A stretch of DNA of 64,000 nucleotides from Stenotrophomonas sp. ISL-67 (GCF_018612915.1 NZ_JAGGRL010000012.1:1-64000); one strand, 5' to 3'. Positions 27,528 to 38,989 are shown, counted from the first letter of the stretch. Notes: generated by a model not told the origin, from the letters alone. Numbers and translations are program-made.

Positions 27528-29675
27528 ATGCCCGCACGCAAGCCCCTGACCGCCGCCCTGGCCCTTGGCCTTACCCTCGCCGCCGGCGCCCTTGCCGACG
27601 AAGGCATGTGGATGCCCACCCAGCTGCCGGACCTGGCCAAGCCGCTGAAGGCGGCCGGCTTCAAGGGCAACCCGGCCGACCTGGCCAATGTGACCGCCGC
27701 GCCGCTGAGCGCCGTGGTGCGGGCCGGGGGTGGTACTGGCTCGTTCGTATCCGAAGACGGCCTGCTGCTGACCAACCACCACGTGGCCATGGGCGTGATC
27801 CAGTACAACAGCACGCCCGAGCACAACCTGATCGATGGCGGCTTCATCGCGCAGGGCCGCAGCGATGAGCGCCCCTCCAACCCGGATTTCCGGGTGCTGG
27901 TCACCACCGGCTTCGACAAGGTCACCGATGAGGTGCTGCGCGATGCGCGCGGCAAGACCGGGCGCGCCTACTTCGACGCGGTGGACCAGGCCAGCAAGCG
28001 GCTGGTGGCCGAGTGCGAGCAGGAAGGCAACGTGCGCTGCAGCGTGGCCGACATGTACTACGGGACCGATTTCTACCGCATCCGCCAGCTGGAACTGAGC
28101 GATGTGCGGCTGGTGTACGCGCCGCCGCGCGCGATCGGCAACTACGGCGATGAGATCGACAACTTCATGTGGCCGCGCCACACCGGCGATTTCACCCTGC
28201 TGCGTGCTTACGTGGGCAAGGATGGCAAGCCGGCCGCCTACAGCCCGGACAACGTTCCCTACCACCCGCCGGCGCACCTGAAGATGGCCACCGATGGCCC
28301 CAGGACCGGCGATTACGCGATGCTGGCCGGCTACCCGGGCATCACCTACCGGCACCGTACGGCGGCCGAGTTCGCCGGCCAGATCGATGCGGTGCTGCCG
28401 CGCCGGGTGGCGGTGTTCCAGCAGATGATCGACACCATCGAGGCGACCACTGCCAAGGACGCGCAGGCGCGTACCCGCTATGCCGCGCAGCTGCAGTCGC
28501 TGAAGAACAACCGCAAGCGCGCCGCCGGTGAGCTGGAAGGGCTGCTGCGCAGCGATGCCAAGACCCAGCGCGCCACCGACGAGGCCGCGATGCTGAAGGC
28601 CACCGATGCGACCTGGCAGCCGGATATCCAGGCGCTGCTGGGTTCGCTGTCGCAGGGCGCAGCGATGGGCGAGCGCGATTTCGTGCTGGAACAGGTGGCT
28701 GGGCAGAGCCAGCTGCTGCGTTCGGCGCTGCTGCTGGAACGCCTGCGCATCGAATCGGCCAAGCCCGATGCCGAGCGCGAGAGTGGCTACCAGCAGCGCG
28801 ACCAGGCGTTGATCGAAGGCACGCTCAAGCAGGTCCAGCGCCGCTATGCGCCCGACGTCGAAAAGGCGCTGCTGACCCACCTGCTGACCCGCTACCAGCA
28901 GCTGCCCGACGCACAGCGCGTGCCCGAATTCGACGCCGCGTTCGGGCGCACCCCGGAGGCGCTGGCCAAGGCGCTGGACGCGCTGTACACCGGCACCCGC
29001 CTCGGCGACGAAGCCGAGCGCCTGAGCCGCTTCGCTGCGGCGAAGGACGGCAACGCACTGGCACACGACCCGCTGATCGACCTGGCCGGCCCGCTGGTGG
29101 CCGCGCAACTGCGCCTGGAAGACCAGCGCAAGACCCGTGAAGGCGAGCAGCTGCGCCTGCGCCCGGCCTACATGCAGGCGCTGTTTGCCTGGCGTGCCAA
29201 GCAGGGCCGCGCGGTGTACCCGGATGCCAACCGCACCCTGCGCATCAGCTACGGCAAGGTCGAAGCACTCTCGCCACGCGACGCGGTGCACTTCGATCCG
29301 GTCACCACCGTGGCCGGCATCGTGGAAAAGAACACCAATGCGTTCCCGTTCGATGCGCCCAAGCCGCTGCTGGCGGCGATCGCCAAGGGCGATTTCGGCA
29401 GCACCGCCGACCCGGTGCTGAAGACCCAGACGGTCAACTTCCTGACCAACCTGGACACCACCGGCGGCAACTCCGGCTCGCCGGTGCTCAATGCACGCGG
29501 CGAGCTGATCGGGCTGAACTTCGACAGCAACTGGGAATCGGTCAGTGCCAGCTGGTGGTTCGACCCGCGCTTCAAGCGCGCCGTGCACGTGGACATGCGC
29601 TACCTGCGCTGGCTGCTGGCCAAGGTCTACCCGGCACCGGAGCTGCTGCAGGAAATGGGCGTGCCGGCCGAGTAA
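27528..29675 (+). CDS. S46-family dipeptidyl peptidase
   Basis: 715 aa exported serine peptidase that removes dipeptides from peptide N-termini. A signal peptide ends near LAAGALA-DEG; the chymotrypsin-like triad is His85 (LLTNHHVA), Asp221 (PRHTGDF) and Ser649 (GGNSGSP), at positions nearly identical to the Porphyromonas enzymes. Asp666-Ser667-Asn668-Trp669 lies where, from memory, Gly marks DPP7 and Arg or Ser marks DPP11, so an acidic P1 preference is possible. A helical domain fills residues about 280-560. The reading frame is open upstream, but this ATG is the one that gives a signal peptide. Confidence 0.92.
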   Translation: MPARKPLTAALALGLTLAAGALADEGMWMPTQLPDLAKPLKAAGFKGNPADLANVTAAPLSAVVRAGGGTGSFVSEDGLLLTNHHVAMGVIQYNSTPEHNLIDGGFIAQGRSDERPSNPDFRVLVTTGFDKVTDEVLRDARGKTGRAYFDAVDQASKRLVAECEQEGNVRCSVADMYYGTDFYRIRQLELSDVRLVYAPPRAIGNYGDEIDNFMWPRHTGDFTLLRAYVGKDGKPAAYSPDNVPYHPPAHLKMATDGPRTGDYAMLAGYPGITYRHRTAAEFAGQIDAVLPRRVAVFQQMIDTIEATTAKDAQARTRYAAQLQSLKNNRKRAAGELEGLLRSDAKTQRATDEAAMLKATDATWQPDIQALLGSLSQGAAMGERDFVLEQVAGQSQLLRSALLLERLRIESAKPDAERESGYQQRDQALIEGTLKQVQRRYAPDVEKALLTHLLTRYQQLPDAQRVPEFDAAFGRTPEALAKALDALYTGTRLGDEAERLSRFAAAKDGNALAHDPLIDLAGPLVAAQLRLEDQRKTREGEQLRLRPAYMQALFAWRAKQGRAVYPDANRTLRISYGKVEALSPRDAVHFDPVTTVAGIVEKNTNAFPFDAPKPLLAAIAKGDFGSTADPVLKTQTVNFLTNLDTTGGNSGSPVLNARGELIGLNFDSNWESVSASWWFDPRFKRAVHVDMRYLRWLLAKVYPAPELLQEMGVPAE

Positions 29676-29687
29676 ACCGGCCGCCGC

Positions 29688-30422
29688 TCAGTGCCGCGGC
29701 AGCGGCGTCAGGCCGGTCCAGTCCATCTGCAGGCGCGCGCGCAGCAGATCCAGCCCGTTGCCCAGCGGGTTGTCCGGGTCCCAGACGTTGGGATCGGGAG
29801 AGGCATCCAGTGCAGGTGGTGGCGGCGCCGCGGCGTGCCACGCCGCCAGGTTCAGTCTCAGTCCGCCCCGGTGACGGCCGGCCTCGGGCGGCAGTTCCTG
29901 CGCGCCCACCACCCGCACCTCGGTGGGCTGGAACCCCAGCCGGAGGGCGCTCGCCAACAGTTTGGCGGCGATGTCGCAGATGGCCAGTTCCCGCCAGGTC
30001 AGTGGCAGCTCGCAGGGCAGCAACTGGAATTCGCGGCGCAGCTCCTGCCGCAGGTGGGCATGGATCTGACTTTCCGGTCGCTGCACGGCCGGGTCTGCGC
30101 TGACCTCCAGCGGCGTTGCCGTTTCCACTTCGTGCAGGTAGTGCACCAGGTGTACGGTGCGCTGTTCGTCGGCGCTGAACGGCCCCGCCTGTGACCCCGG
30201 CACCGGCGTCACCAGGCGCAGGTAGTTCTGGGCCATCGGCCAGTCGCTGGTCCGATCCGATGGCGGCGGGGTCCGGGTGACGGCCGGGACGTTCCTGACC
30301 GAGTGCAGCAGGTTGTTCAGGGCGTTGCAGATAAGGGAACGTTGCTGCGGCGGCAGCGAGGTTTCCAGGCGATGGCGCAGCATCGGGGTCAGTGCATCCG
30401 GGACGGCGGTGGCAACGGGCAT
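29688..30422 (-). CDS. hypothetical protein
   Basis: 244 aa, not recognised. No signal peptide or membrane helix. The N-terminal third is Pro/Arg/Thr-rich and polar; the middle has a helical stretch (IHAHLRQELRREF, AICDIAAKLLASALRLGF); the C-terminal part is Pro-rich and ends DWTGLTPLPRH. It converges on the peptidase gene 12 bp away across a CGGCCG-N7-CGGCCG hairpin and diverges from the crbS-like gene. Codon use looks native. It could be an accessory or effector-type gene, but nothing in the sequence proves that. Confidence 0.6.
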   Translation of the reverse strand: MPVATAVPDALTPMLRHRLETSLPPQQRSLICNALNNLLHSVRNVPAVTRTPPPSDRTSDWPMAQNYLRLVTPVPGSQAGPFSADEQRTVHLVHYLHEVETATPLEVSADPAVQRPESQIHAHLRQELRREFQLLPCELPLTWRELAICDIAAKLLASALRLGFQPTEVRVVGAQELPPEAGRHRGGLRLNLAAWHAAAPPPPALDASPDPNVWDPDNPLGNGLDLLRARLQMDWTGLTPLPRH

Positions 30423-30583
30423 GGCGGACTCGGCAGCGGGTAGGTCCCTTCACGCTGCCCGGCCTTGGCCCGTGCGACAAGCGGCAACCACGACGCCCCA
30501 CTGTCGGTTGCGCCCGGTTCGAGCCGGGGGCTGCCGCACCGGGTTCATCCAACCGCTACACTGCCGGTTGCGCTTGCGGAAAC

Positions 30584-33500
30584 ATGCCTGTGGTCTCCAG
30601 CTGGATCCTGCTACTGGTGTCGGTGGCCTACGCCGCATTGCTGTTCGGCGTGGCCTGGTGGGGCGACCGCCGGCCGATGTACCCCAACCGCCCGTGGCTG
30701 CGCCCGGTGGTCTACAGCCTGGCACTGGCGGTGTACTGCTCGTCGTGGACGTTCTACGGCGCGGTGGGCACGGCGGTGCGCAATGGCATCGGCTACCTGC
30801 CCATCTACCTGGGCCCGCTGCTGCTGCTGCTGTTCGGCTGGCGCATCATCGAGCGCCTGGCGCTGATCGCGCGCAGCCAGAACGTGGTCTCCATCGCCGA
30901 CTTCATCTCCTCGCGCTTCGGCCGCTCGCGCCGCCTGGCCGCGCTGGTGGCGGTGATCGCGCTGATCGGCATCGTTCCCTACCTGGCGCTGCAATACAAA
31001 GCCGTGGCGATGAGCCTTCAGGTGCTGACCGGCAGCGTCGGCCCGACCGGCTGGTTCAGCGACCCGGCGCTGTACGTGGCGCTGCTGATGGCGCTGTTCG
31101 CCACCTTGTTCGGCACCCGCCAGGTCGACGCCACCGAGCACCACCACGGCATGATGCTGGCCATCGCGCTGGAATCGATGATCAAGCTGATCGCCATGGT
31201 GGCACTGGGCCTGTTCGCCTACCTGTGGCTGGCCGACCGCGGCGAAACCGTGGTGCGCAGTGCGCATACGCTGTTCACCGGATTGCCGCCGGTGGGCTTC
31301 ATCTCGCAGACCCTGCTCAGTTTCCTCGCCATCGTATGCCTGCCGCGCCAGTTCCACGTGGCGGTGGTCGAATGCGGTGACGTGCGCGATGTGCGCCGCG
31401 CGCGCTGGATGTTCGGCGGCTACCTGATCGTGATTTCGGCGATGGTGATTCCGATCGCCACCGCCGGCGTGACCCTGTTCGGCACCGGCGGCAGCATCGC
31501 CGACGACAGCATGGTGCTGGCCCTGCCGCTGGCCGAGGGGCGCAAATTCCTGGCACTGGTGGCTTACGTGGGCGGGTTCTCGGCCGCCACCGGCATGGTG
31601 ATCGTGTCTTCCATCGCGCTGGCCACCATGGTCAGCAATGACCTGGTGATGCCGGTGCTGCTGCGCCGCAGTGGCGACCACCAGGAAGGGGCCGACGTCG
31701 CCTCGCGGGTGCTGTGGATCCGCCGCATGGCGATCCTGCTGCTGGCGCTGGCTGCATACGGCTACTACCGTGGCAGCAGCAACGACAGCACGCTGGCGTC
31801 GTACGGGCTGATGGCGTTCGCGGCCGTGGCGCAGTTCGCGCCGGGCCTGATCGGCGGCCTGTACTGGCGCGGGGCCAGCCGTCGTGGCGTGGAAACCGGC
31901 ATCCTGCTCGGCTTCGGCACCTGGATCTACACGCTGCTGCTGCCGGCACTGACCCACGCCGGCTGGATGGATGCCCAGTGGCTGAGCGACGGCCCGTTCG
32001 GCATCGTCTGGCTGCAGCCGCAGCGCCTGTTCGGCATGACTGGCTGGGACCCGCTCACCCACGGTACGTTCTGGTCGCTGCTGGTGAATGCCGGCGCGAT
32101 GCTGCTGGTGTCGGTGCGCTGGCGCCCGGGCGTGGACGAGCGCCTGCGCGCCGCTCCCTTCCTGGACCCGTATGCGGAGCGCCCGTCGGTGGCCGGTGCC
32201 TGGCCGGGCCATGTGCACGTGGGCGACCTGCTGGCGCTGGCCTCGCGCGTGGTCGGCGACCGCCATGCGCGGCGTTCGTTCTTCGAACAGGCGCAGTCGC
32301 TGGGCCGCGAGCTGCAGGCTTCGGCCGCCGCCGATCGTGCCTGGGTGCAGTTCACCGAACGCCTGTTGGCCGCCTCGATCGGTGCCGCGTCCGCACGCCT
32401 GCTGCTGACCAGCCTGCTGCGGGGTTCGGGCATGGACCTGGGCGAAGTGGTGGCGGTGCTCGACGAAGCGGGCCAGGAACTGCGCTTCAACCGCGAGATT
32501 CTGTCCACCACGCTGGAAAACATCAGCGCCGGGGTCAGCGTGGTCGATCCGGAGATGCGCCTGACCGCCTGGAACCGCCGCTACCAGCAGATGTTCGGCT
32601 ACCCCGACGGCATGCTGTACGTGGGCCGCCCGGTCGCCGACCTGATCCGCTACAACGCCGAACGTGGCGAGCTGGGCGAAGGTGACATCGACGTGCAGAT
32701 CAACCGCCGCATCGGCTACATGCGCGCCGGTTCACCGCACATCTTCGAGCGCACCCGCAGCGATGGCCGGGTGATCGAGATGCGCGGGCAGGCGCTGCCC
32801 GGCGGTGGCTACGTCACCAGCTACAACGACATCACCGATTACAAGCACGCGGAAACCGCGCTGCTGGAGGCCAATGAGACCCTGGAGCAGCGCGTCGCCG
32901 AACGCTCGCACGAAGCCGAAGTGGCGCAGCAGTCCAAGACCCGCTTCCTGGCCGCGATCAGCCACGACGTGCTGCAGCCACTGAATGCGGCGCGCCTGTT
33001 CGCCTCGGCGCTGCGCGACAGCCACCACAACAACGACGAGCAGCGCCACCTGGCCGAACGCGTGGACGCCTCGCTGCGTGCCGCCGAAGAACTGCTGGAC
33101 GGGCTGCTGGACGTGTCGCGGCTGGATGCCGGCGGCCTGCACCCGGTGATCGGCGATTTCGACGTGAGCCTGTTGATGCGCGAACTGGCCGCACAGTACT
33201 CGCCGGTAGCCGCTGGACGCGGCCTGCGCCTGGACCTGTTCGCGCGGCCGGCGTGGGTGCGTAGCGACCGCCGCCTGCTGCGCCGGGTGCTGCAGAACTT
33301 CCTGGCCAACGCGCTGCGTTACACCCGCCAGGGCCGCATCGTGCTGGCGGTGCGCCATCGCTGCGACGAGGTCGAGCTGCAGGTGTGGGACACCGGGCCC
33401 GGCATTCCGGAGCACCACATGCAGCAGATCTTCAACGAATTCCATCGCTACCAGCAGCCATTCGACTGGGGCGAGCAGGGGCTGGGCCTGGGCTTGTCGA

Positions 33501-34036
33501 TCTGCCAGCGCATCTCGCGCCTGCTCGACCACCGCCTCAACGCGCGCAGCCGGGTAGGCAGCGGCAGCATGTTTTCGATCCTGCTGCCGCGTGCGCAGGT
33601 GCCCGAGCTGCCGCCCAGTGATGCGCCGGCGACCGTGCCCGAGCACAGCACCCGCACCGATTCGCTGGCCGGCATGCGCGTGCTGTGCGTGGACAACGAC
33701 CAGGAAATCCTCGATGGCATGCGCGCGCTGCTGGGCCGCTGGCAGGTGCAGGTGATCACCGCCAGCACCGTGGACCAGGCACTGGAAGAAGTGCAGGCAC
33801 AGCCGGATGTGATGCTGGTGGATTACCACCTGCATGACCGCCTGGATGGGTTGGATACGCTGGTGGCGCTGCGCGAGCGCGCTGGGCGCGACATCCCCGG
33901 GGCACTGCTTACCGCCGATGGCCGCGACGAGCTCAAGCGCATGGCGCGCGAGCGTGGCTACCGCCTGCTGACCAAGCCGATCAAGCCGGCGTCGTTGCGT
34001 GCCTACCTGGCCGCACACTTGACCTTGAAAGGTTGA
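30584..34036 (+). CDS. crbS: CrbS-like SSS-domain hybrid histidine kinase
   Basis: 1150 aa. Residues 1-510 form a sodium/solute symporter-like (SSS) domain of about 13 helices; residues about 530-640 fit the STAC linker; a PAS domain follows (NISAGVSVVDPEMRLTAWN, about 650-750), a coiled coil (LLEANETLEQRVAERSHEAE), HisKA with His794 (AAISHDVLQPL), the HATPase boxes DTGPGIPEHH and GLGLGLSI, and a C-terminal receiver with Asp1080 (VMLVDYHLHD). This is the CrbS/MxtR type that controls the acetate switch through acs in Vibrio and Pseudomonas. A CrbR-like regulator and acs lie 2 kb downstream, supporting the call. TACACT about 22 bases upstream may be the -10. Confidence 0.85.
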   Translation: MPVVSSWILLLVSVAYAALLFGVAWWGDRRPMYPNRPWLRPVVYSLALAVYCSSWTFYGAVGTAVRNGIGYLPIYLGPLLLLLFGWRIIERLALIARSQNVVSIADFISSRFGRSRRLAALVAVIALIGIVPYLALQYKAVAMSLQVLTGSVGPTGWFSDPALYVALLMALFATLFGTRQVDATEHHHGMMLAIALESMIKLIAMVALGLFAYLWLADRGETVVRSAHTLFTGLPPVGFISQTLLSFLAIVCLPRQFHVAVVECGDVRDVRRARWMFGGYLIVISAMVIPIATAGVTLFGTGGSIADDSMVLALPLAEGRKFLALVAYVGGFSAATGMVIVSSIALATMVSNDLVMPVLLRRSGDHQEGADVASRVLWIRRMAILLLALAAYGYYRGSSNDSTLASYGLMAFAAVAQFAPGLIGGLYWRGASRRGVETGILLGFGTWIYTLLLPALTHAGWMDAQWLSDGPFGIVWLQPQRLFGMTGWDPLTHGTFWSLLVNAGAMLLVSVRWRPGVDERLRAAPFLDPYAERPSVAGAWPGHVHVGDLLALASRVVGDRHARRSFFEQAQSLGRELQASAAADRAWVQFTERLLAASIGAASARLLLTSLLRGSGMDLGEVVAVLDEAGQELRFNREILSTTLENISAGVSVVDPEMRLTAWNRRYQQMFGYPDGMLYVGRPVADLIRYNAERGELGEGDIDVQINRRIGYMRAGSPHIFERTRSDGRVIEMRGQALPGGGYVTSYNDITDYKHAETALLEANETLEQRVAERSHEAEVAQQSKTRFLAAISHDVLQPLNAARLFASALRDSHHNNDEQRHLAERVDASLRAAEELLDGLLDVSRLDAGGLHPVIGDFDVSLLMRELAAQYSPVAAGRGLRLDLFARPAWVRSDRRLLRRVLQNFLANALRYTRQGRIVLAVRHRCDEVELQVWDTGPGIPEHHMQQIFNEFHRYQQPFDWGEQGLGLGLSICQRISRLLDHRLNARSRVGSGSMFSILLPRAQVPELPPSDAPATVPEHSTRTDSLAGMRVLCVDNDQEILDGMRALLGRWQVQVITASTVDQALEEVQAQPDVMLVDYHLHDRLDGLDTLVALRERAGRDIPGALLTADGRDELKRMARERGYRLLTKPIKPASLRAYLAAHLTLKG

Positions 34037-34069
34037 AGCCGACAGGCGCGCGACTGCCGCGCCGTCGCG

Positions 34070-35242
34070 ATGTCTATGCTGCGCAGCCGTTTCTTTCGCT
34101 GCGGAGCTGCCGTGCCCCTTCCCTCGTTGCGCTCCATTTTCGCCACCCCGCTGCATTCCGCATGGGCGGTCCCGCTGGCTTGCAGCGTGGGTGCAGGGGC
34201 CGGCGCAGCGGTCTCACTGGCGTTCCGCGGTTGCACCAACCTCGTTCCGGACGCGCTGGTCGGTGGCTGGTTGGCAATTGGTTGGACCAATGTGCAGCGC
34301 TACCTGGATCCGGGCAGGGCGATGGCGCAGTTGCAGCCACATGAGCGTGCGCTGGTCGATTACCCGGCCGTGCGCCAGCGGCTGCACGAGGTGGGTACCA
34401 GCGTGGATGACCTGGACGCGCTGAAATCGCTCGCTGGCCAGCTTGAACGGGAGTTCGGCCGGATGATCACCCAGTTCAACGCCTACTGCCACAGTCGCGA
34501 GGTATCGCCGAATCCGCTCATGGCCGGCGTCATCCGTCACTTCTACCTGACCCACTGCGGCGAGCGCGGCATCGTCCTGTTGAGCAGGCTCAGCGCCACG
34601 GCTTGTTATCTGGTTGCCGCCCATGCGGAGCAGGGCAGCGCGATTGCAGACGGGCTAAGCCAGAAGGGCGTAACCGCCGGCACGGTATTGCGCAGGCTGC
34701 GCTGCCCGTACCTGCGGGTGGACCTGGCCAACGAAACCCTGCACGGTGCGCAGTCGTTCACCACCAATGAATCCCATGGCGAAATGCGGGTGTGTGCGCA
34801 TCCATCGCCCTTCGAGGTCGGCCCGCTGGTGGAAGTGACCAACCGGCGTTCGACCGGCCAGCACGGCGCACCGCGCGCGGCACCGCCACCCTTCACGCAA
34901 CGCACGGCCAGTGGCAGTGCGACGCCGGCAGCGGAGGTGGTGGCATCAGTCGGCCAGGCCCGCAGCAAGGTCTGCCGCGGCCCGCTGCTGCGCGCCAAGC
35001 TCCTGGGGTTGGCCGCCGACAGCCGCACCTGGCGGGAACTGAACCGGATCGAGGATGACCTCGCCGCCAACCGTCCCTGTGGTCATCCGGTCCGCTACCA
35101 CGGCGAGCATTACCAGGCCAACGACATCCACTGGGAAGGGCGGCAGAGCCCGGGCCGCAACGCGTGGCGGCTGCTGCACCGTAAAGGGCAGGGCGGGCAC
35201 GAGCTGGTGGACATCGTCGACTACCACCGGCCCCGCACGTGA
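34070..35242 (+). CDS. hypothetical protein, possible toxin C-terminus
   Basis: 390 aa, unrecognised as a whole. The N-terminus is hydrophobic (VPLACSVGAGAGAAVSLAF) after a basic stretch, but no clear cleavage site is seen. Residues 90-240 are mixed helical. The last 65 residues (WRELNRIEDDLAANRP, PVRYHGEHY, NAWRLLHRK, HELVDIVDYHRPR) have the helix then strand order and charge pattern of RelE-type RNases. That reading is an inference from pattern only. No ribosome site stands out; 34 bp downstream of crbS on the same strand. It could be an effector with a nuclease tip. Confidence 0.55.
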   Translation: MSMLRSRFFRCGAAVPLPSLRSIFATPLHSAWAVPLACSVGAGAGAAVSLAFRGCTNLVPDALVGGWLAIGWTNVQRYLDPGRAMAQLQPHERALVDYPAVRQRLHEVGTSVDDLDALKSLAGQLEREFGRMITQFNAYCHSREVSPNPLMAGVIRHFYLTHCGERGIVLLSRLSATACYLVAAHAEQGSAIADGLSQKGVTAGTVLRRLRCPYLRVDLANETLHGAQSFTTNESHGEMRVCAHPSPFEVGPLVEVTNRRSTGQHGAPRAAPPPFTQRTASGSATPAAEVVASVGQARSKVCRGPLLRAKLLGLAADSRTWRELNRIEDDLAANRPCGHPVRYHGEHYQANDIHWEGRQSPGRNAWRLLHRKGQGGHELVDIVDYHRPRT

Positions 35243-35281
35243 CGCCGGCAGTGTGCGTGCCGCGCCCTGCCCGGCAAGCAT

Positions 35282-35860
35282 TCAGCCCACCGCGCCGCTG
35301 AGATGTTCGTACAGGATCGCACTGCCCACGATGATCAGGATCACACCGCCGATGATCTCGGCACGCTTGCCGACCAACTGGCCCAGTACCCGGCCCAGCA
35401 TGATGCCGCCGGTGACCATCACCAGCGTGCACAGCCCGATCACCGCGGCCATCACGCCGATATGCACATCCAGGAAGGCCAGGCCCACGCCCACGGCCAT
35501 CGCATCGATGCTGGTGGCGAAACCGGTGACGGCCAGGTGCCAGAAGCCGTGATGTCGGCCGGGGTCTTCATCGGCCGCTTCCTTGTCCGGCCGCACCCCG
35601 TTGATGATCATGTGCACGCCCAGCGCACCCAGCAGCACGAACGCGATCCAGTGGTCGAACGCTTCCACGTAGGAGGAGGCAGCGCGGCCGAGCAGCCAGC
35701 CGATGACCGGTGTGATGCCTTCGATGACACCGAAGATGAGGCCGGCGCGCAGGGCATCGGCGAAGCGGGGCTTGCGCATGGCCGCGCCTTTGCCGACCGC
35801 TGCGGCGAACGCATCGGTGGACATGGCAAAGCCGATCAGCAACATCGAAATCGGGGACAT
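35282..35860 (-). CDS. mntP: manganese efflux pump MntP
   Basis: 192 aa with six membrane helices. The paired motifs [14 protein letters not shown] and [16 protein letters not shown] carry the conserved Asp residues of the MntP family, which exports Mn(II). The loop between helices ([16 protein letters not shown]) is charged and His-containing. I looked for a yybP-ykoY manganese riboswitch upstream and do not see its core. Ends 39 bp from the convergent orphan gene. Confidence 0.93.
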   Translation of the reverse strand: MSPISMLLIGFAMSTDAFAAAVGKGAAMRKPRFADALRAGLIFGVIEGITPVIGWLLGRAASSYVEAFDHWIAFVLLGALGVHMIINGVRPDKEAADEDPGRHHGFWHLAVTGFATSIDAMAVGVGLAFLDVHIGVMAAVIGLCTLVMVTGGIMLGRVLGQLVGKRAEIIGGVILIIVGSAILYEHLSGAVG

Positions 35861-35961
35861 CGGAACTCAGCGGGAAACCGGCTGCCGCAGGGGACGCGAA
35901 GCTTAGCACCGGGATTGCGGTTCACCGCCCAAACCGGCGAATTGCGCAGGGAATGCTGGAA

Positions 35962-35995
35962 TGTATAGCTGCGGCTATAACGCCTACGGCGTTAC
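35962..35995. other. tandem hairpins between crbR and mntP
   Basis: TATAGC-TGCG-GCTATA and TAACGCC-TAC-GGCGTTA lie side by side just after the crbR-like stop codon. No T run follows on either strand, so termination is uncertain; RNA stability or a regulator site is possible. Confidence 0.5.
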
Positions 35996-35999
35996 CGCT

Positions 36000-36665
36000 T
36001 CAATCCTCTTCCGGCGGCAACACCAACGGCTCGTCATCCAGTGTCAGCTTGCCGGCCATCAACACCGCCTGGGTGCGGTTGGTGACGCCCAGCTTGCGCA
36101 GGATCGCGGTCACATGGGCTTTGATCGTCGCCTCGGACACATTGAGGTCATACGCGATCTGCTTGTTGAGCCGCCCGGCACCGAGCATCTGCAGCACCCG
36201 GAACTGCTGCGGGGTGAGCTCGCGCAGGCGCTGGCCCACCTCGCGCTCCTCACGCCCGGTCGGCGGCACGTTGTGCGCTTCCGGCGGGGCCCAGGTTTCG
36301 CCATCGAGGATCGTGCCCAGCGCATGGCCGATGGTGTCCGAGTCGGCCGACTTGGGAATGAACCCGAACGCGCCATGATCCAGCGCGCGCCGCATCACGG
36401 TGGGCTCTTCGCGCGCGGACACCACCACGACAGGGAGCTGCGGGTGCAGTGCCCGCATATGCACCAGCGCGTTGAAACCCTGCGCACCGGGCATGTTGAG
36501 GTCCATCAGGACCAGGTCGGCATCGGCATGCTGGTCGGCCAGCTGGTACAGCGCTTCCACGCTGTCGGCTTCAAACAGCTGCACGCCCGGCATCACCCGC
36601 TGTACCGCGCCGCGCAGCGCTTCGCGGAACAGGGGGTGGTCATCGGCAATCAGCAGGGTTGTCAT
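36000..36665 (-). CDS. crbR: CrbR-like response regulator
   Basis: 221 aa NarL/LuxR-type regulator: receiver domain with the acidic pocket Asp8/Asp9 and phosphoacceptor Asp55 (LVLMDLNMPG), then a helix-turn-helix (LTPQQFRVLQML, LNKQIAYDLNVSEATIKAHVTAILRKLGV). The C-terminus is acidic. Start at 36665 fits the usual MTTLLIADDHP beginning; starts 33 and 81 bases upstream are less likely. It sits just downstream of acs on the same strand and 2 kb from the CrbS-like kinase, as expected for a regulator of acetate activation. Confidence 0.85.
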   Translation of the reverse strand: MTTLLIADDHPLFREALRGAVQRVMPGVQLFEADSVEALYQLADQHADADLVLMDLNMPGAQGFNALVHMRALHPQLPVVVVSAREEPTVMRRALDHGAFGFIPKSADSDTIGHALGTILDGETWAPPEAHNVPPTGREEREVGQRLRELTPQQFRVLQMLGAGRLNKQIAYDLNVSEATIKAHVTAILRKLGVTNRTQAVLMAGKLTLDDEPLVLPPEED

Positions 36666-36787
36666 GGAATCCGGGGGATGGAAGGAATCATCGGGCATCG
36701 CACTCACGCGCAGGAACAGAATCCAGTGGCCGCCAGCGCCCTCCAACGCGGGCGGCCCCGAGGCGCTTTCCTGCGCCGTCCAGAGCG

Positions 36788-38731
<1,944 letters not shown>

Positions 38732-38858
38732 GGCACCCTCACTTGCACTAGGACTGGGTTGTGCGATCGCAGCATAACCCGCGATTGTTCCTGCCCAGTG
38801 TGCCGCATCCACCGCCTCGCGCGGTATGCAACTGCTTAGACCTTCGTAGTAAAGCGCA

Positions 38859-38923
38859 GAGCCACGCCCTGCGTGGCTGCACCCTATCGGACCGGCGCGT
38901 ACCGACCAACGGTCGGTACCTAC
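38859..38923. repeat. two SMAG-type palindromes
   Basis: AGAGCCACGC-CCT-GCGTGGC (38859-38885) and GTACCGACC-AAC-GGTCGGTAC with GTAG head on the minus strand (38898-38924), in the acs-porin gap. Confidence 0.7.
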
Positions 38924-38964
38924 TCAGCTGCCTGCGGCATCTGCTGTCCGCCTTTGGCGTCCAG

Positions 38965-38989
38965 GTATCCGCCCCGGCGGGGCGGATAC
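38965..38989. other. perfect 11-bp hairpin in porin leader
   Basis: GTATCCGCCCC-GGC-GGGGCGGATAC, about 100 bases before the porin start. It has no GTAG head and no T run. An operator, an attenuator or an RNA stability element are all possible. Confidence 0.6.

Noticed and set aside
27405..29588. A 727-codon minus-strand frame opposite the S46 peptidase.
   Set aside because: Shadow of a gene with an intact catalytic triad.
34070..34140. A cleavable signal peptide on the orphan at 34 kb.
   Set aside because: The hydrophobic stretch is preceded by a long basic segment and has no good cleavage site.
35861..35960. Possible manganese (yybP-ykoY) riboswitch before mntP.
   Set aside because: The conserved core of that riboswitch could not be found in the region.
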